Assembly (NCBI GenBank): GCA_021204715.1
Contig: JAJPYW010000252.1
Span: forward strand, 1 to 7,153
DNA length: 7,153 nt
Direction of reading: 5' to 3'
Source: Prevotellaceae bacterium
Lineage (GTDB): Bacteria; Bacteroidota; Bacteroidia; Bacteroidales; Bacteroidaceae
The notes below the pieces were generated by a model that saw only the letters and a list, made by a program, of their open reading frames with translations, was not told the DNA's origin and searched no databases. Positions 6,560-7,153 of this stretch are shown in pieces. The position numbers were made by a program, and so were the translations under genes. Numbering within the stretch: position 1 is the first letter of the stretch; the number at the start of each line of letters is the position of its first letter.

Positions 6560-7153
6560 TTAAAATGTCAAGTTAATGCCGAATAAGTAGTTGCGGGTGT
6601 TCGGAGAGTTGTAGGCCACCGTAAGGAAACGGCTCTGTACGCCGCTAACGGCAACGTTCTCGTCTCCGTAGGAGTTCGTCTCGGGATCCAACCCCGTCTC
6701 TTTGTGGAAGGGCGAGCAGATGACAAACGGATTCTGTACCGTGAAATAGGCGCGCAGGTTGTCTATGCCGAAGTTCTTGAGCCAACGTTGTCCGCTGAAG
6801 TCGTAACCCAAAGTGATGTTGCGCACTTTCCAGTATGAGGCGCTGAAATAACCCAACGTGGAACCATATTTGGGGTTGTTGCTGTCGGTGATGCCGCCCG
6901 GTTTGGGATACTTGGCGTTGGTGTTGTCTTCTGTCCAGTAGTCCACATCCACGTTTTCACGCCGGCCGCTCAACAGGTTCATATACCCGTTGGAACCGTA
7001 CAATGTAGAGATGAGCTTGCCGCCGCAGTTGAAGGCGGTAACCACGTTCAAGTCGATGTGCTTGTAGGCCACGTGGGTGCTGAAACCGCCCGTGAACTTG
7101 GGCTCCATGCTGATGATTTGGCGGTCGTCGGAACCGATTTCACGTGTGGGGGT
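6560..7153 (-). CDS. SusC-like TonB-dependent outer-membrane transporter, C-terminal part (5' end outside window)
   Basis: TonB-dependent beta-barrel that imports the oligosaccharide held by SusD. Only the last 197 codons are present; the frame is open to the window edge (first residues TPTREIGSDD). The text matches the end of the SusC/RagA barrel: TREIGSDDRQIISMEPKFTG, TAFNCGGKLISTLYGSNGYM, SASYWKVRNITLGYDFSGQR, LRAYFTVQNPFVI, and the terminal strand YLFGINLTF ending in Phe, the usual outer-membrane assembly signal. The plug, TonB box and promoter lie upstream, out of view. The stop is 12 bases before the SusD start, the normal tight susC-susD spacing. Confidence 0.96.
   Translation of the reverse strand, partial: TPTREIGSDDRQIISMEPKFTGGFSTHVAYKHIDLNVVTAFNCGGKLISTLYGSNGYMNLLSGRRENVDVDYWTEDNTNAKYPKPGGITDSNNPKYGSTLGYFSASYWKVRNITLGYDFSGQRWLKNFGIDNLRAYFTVQNPFVICSPFHKETGLDPETNSYGDENVAVSGVQSRFLTVAYNSPNTRNYLFGINLTF

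Overview
The window is part of a polysaccharide utilization locus (PUL) from a Bacteroidota bacterium, most likely a gut-type Bacteroidales. The diagnosis rests on three hallmarks of that phylum occurring together: a one-polypeptide hybrid two-component system (HTCS), a SusC/SusD outer-membrane pair, and a secreted glycoside hydrolase. Genes are GC-rich and start without strong Shine-Dalgarno sequences. I cannot name the genus from the sequence alone.

Layout: on the + strand, bases 3-2180 hold the C-terminal part of an HTCS sensor-regulator whose N-terminal periplasmic propellers lie outside the window. Bases 2181-2818 are a 638-bp intergenic region between convergent genes. It has a weak possible terminator for the HTCS (2262-2281), a long array with a strict 23-bp period (core 2292-2665), about 85 bp with no clear feature (2666-2750), and a strong intrinsic terminator for the minus-strand operon (2751-2781). 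On the - strand, read right to left, come the 3' end of a SusC-like TonB-dependent transporter (6560-7153, open at the window edge), a SusD-like glycan-binding lipoprotein (4607-6547) and a GH35-like glycosidase with a C-terminal DUF5597-type region (2819-4528). Gaps of 12 and 78 bp and the single strong terminator after the last gene fit one transcript.

How it should work, from knowledge of such systems: the HTCS senses an oligosaccharide in the periplasm, phosphorylates itself, and its AraC-type domain activates the susC promoter upstream of the window. SusC/SusD bind and import the glycan at the outer membrane, and the GH35-like enzyme probably removes beta-galactosyl (or related) residues. 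The substrate is not determined here.

The most unusual item is the 23-bp array. Its sequence changes along its length in blocks, but the 23-bp phase holds over about 16 consecutive units. Most blocks, though not all, place a dyad-symmetric site across each unit boundary. This looks like a phased row of related but distinct palindromic sites rather than an ordinary minisatellite.
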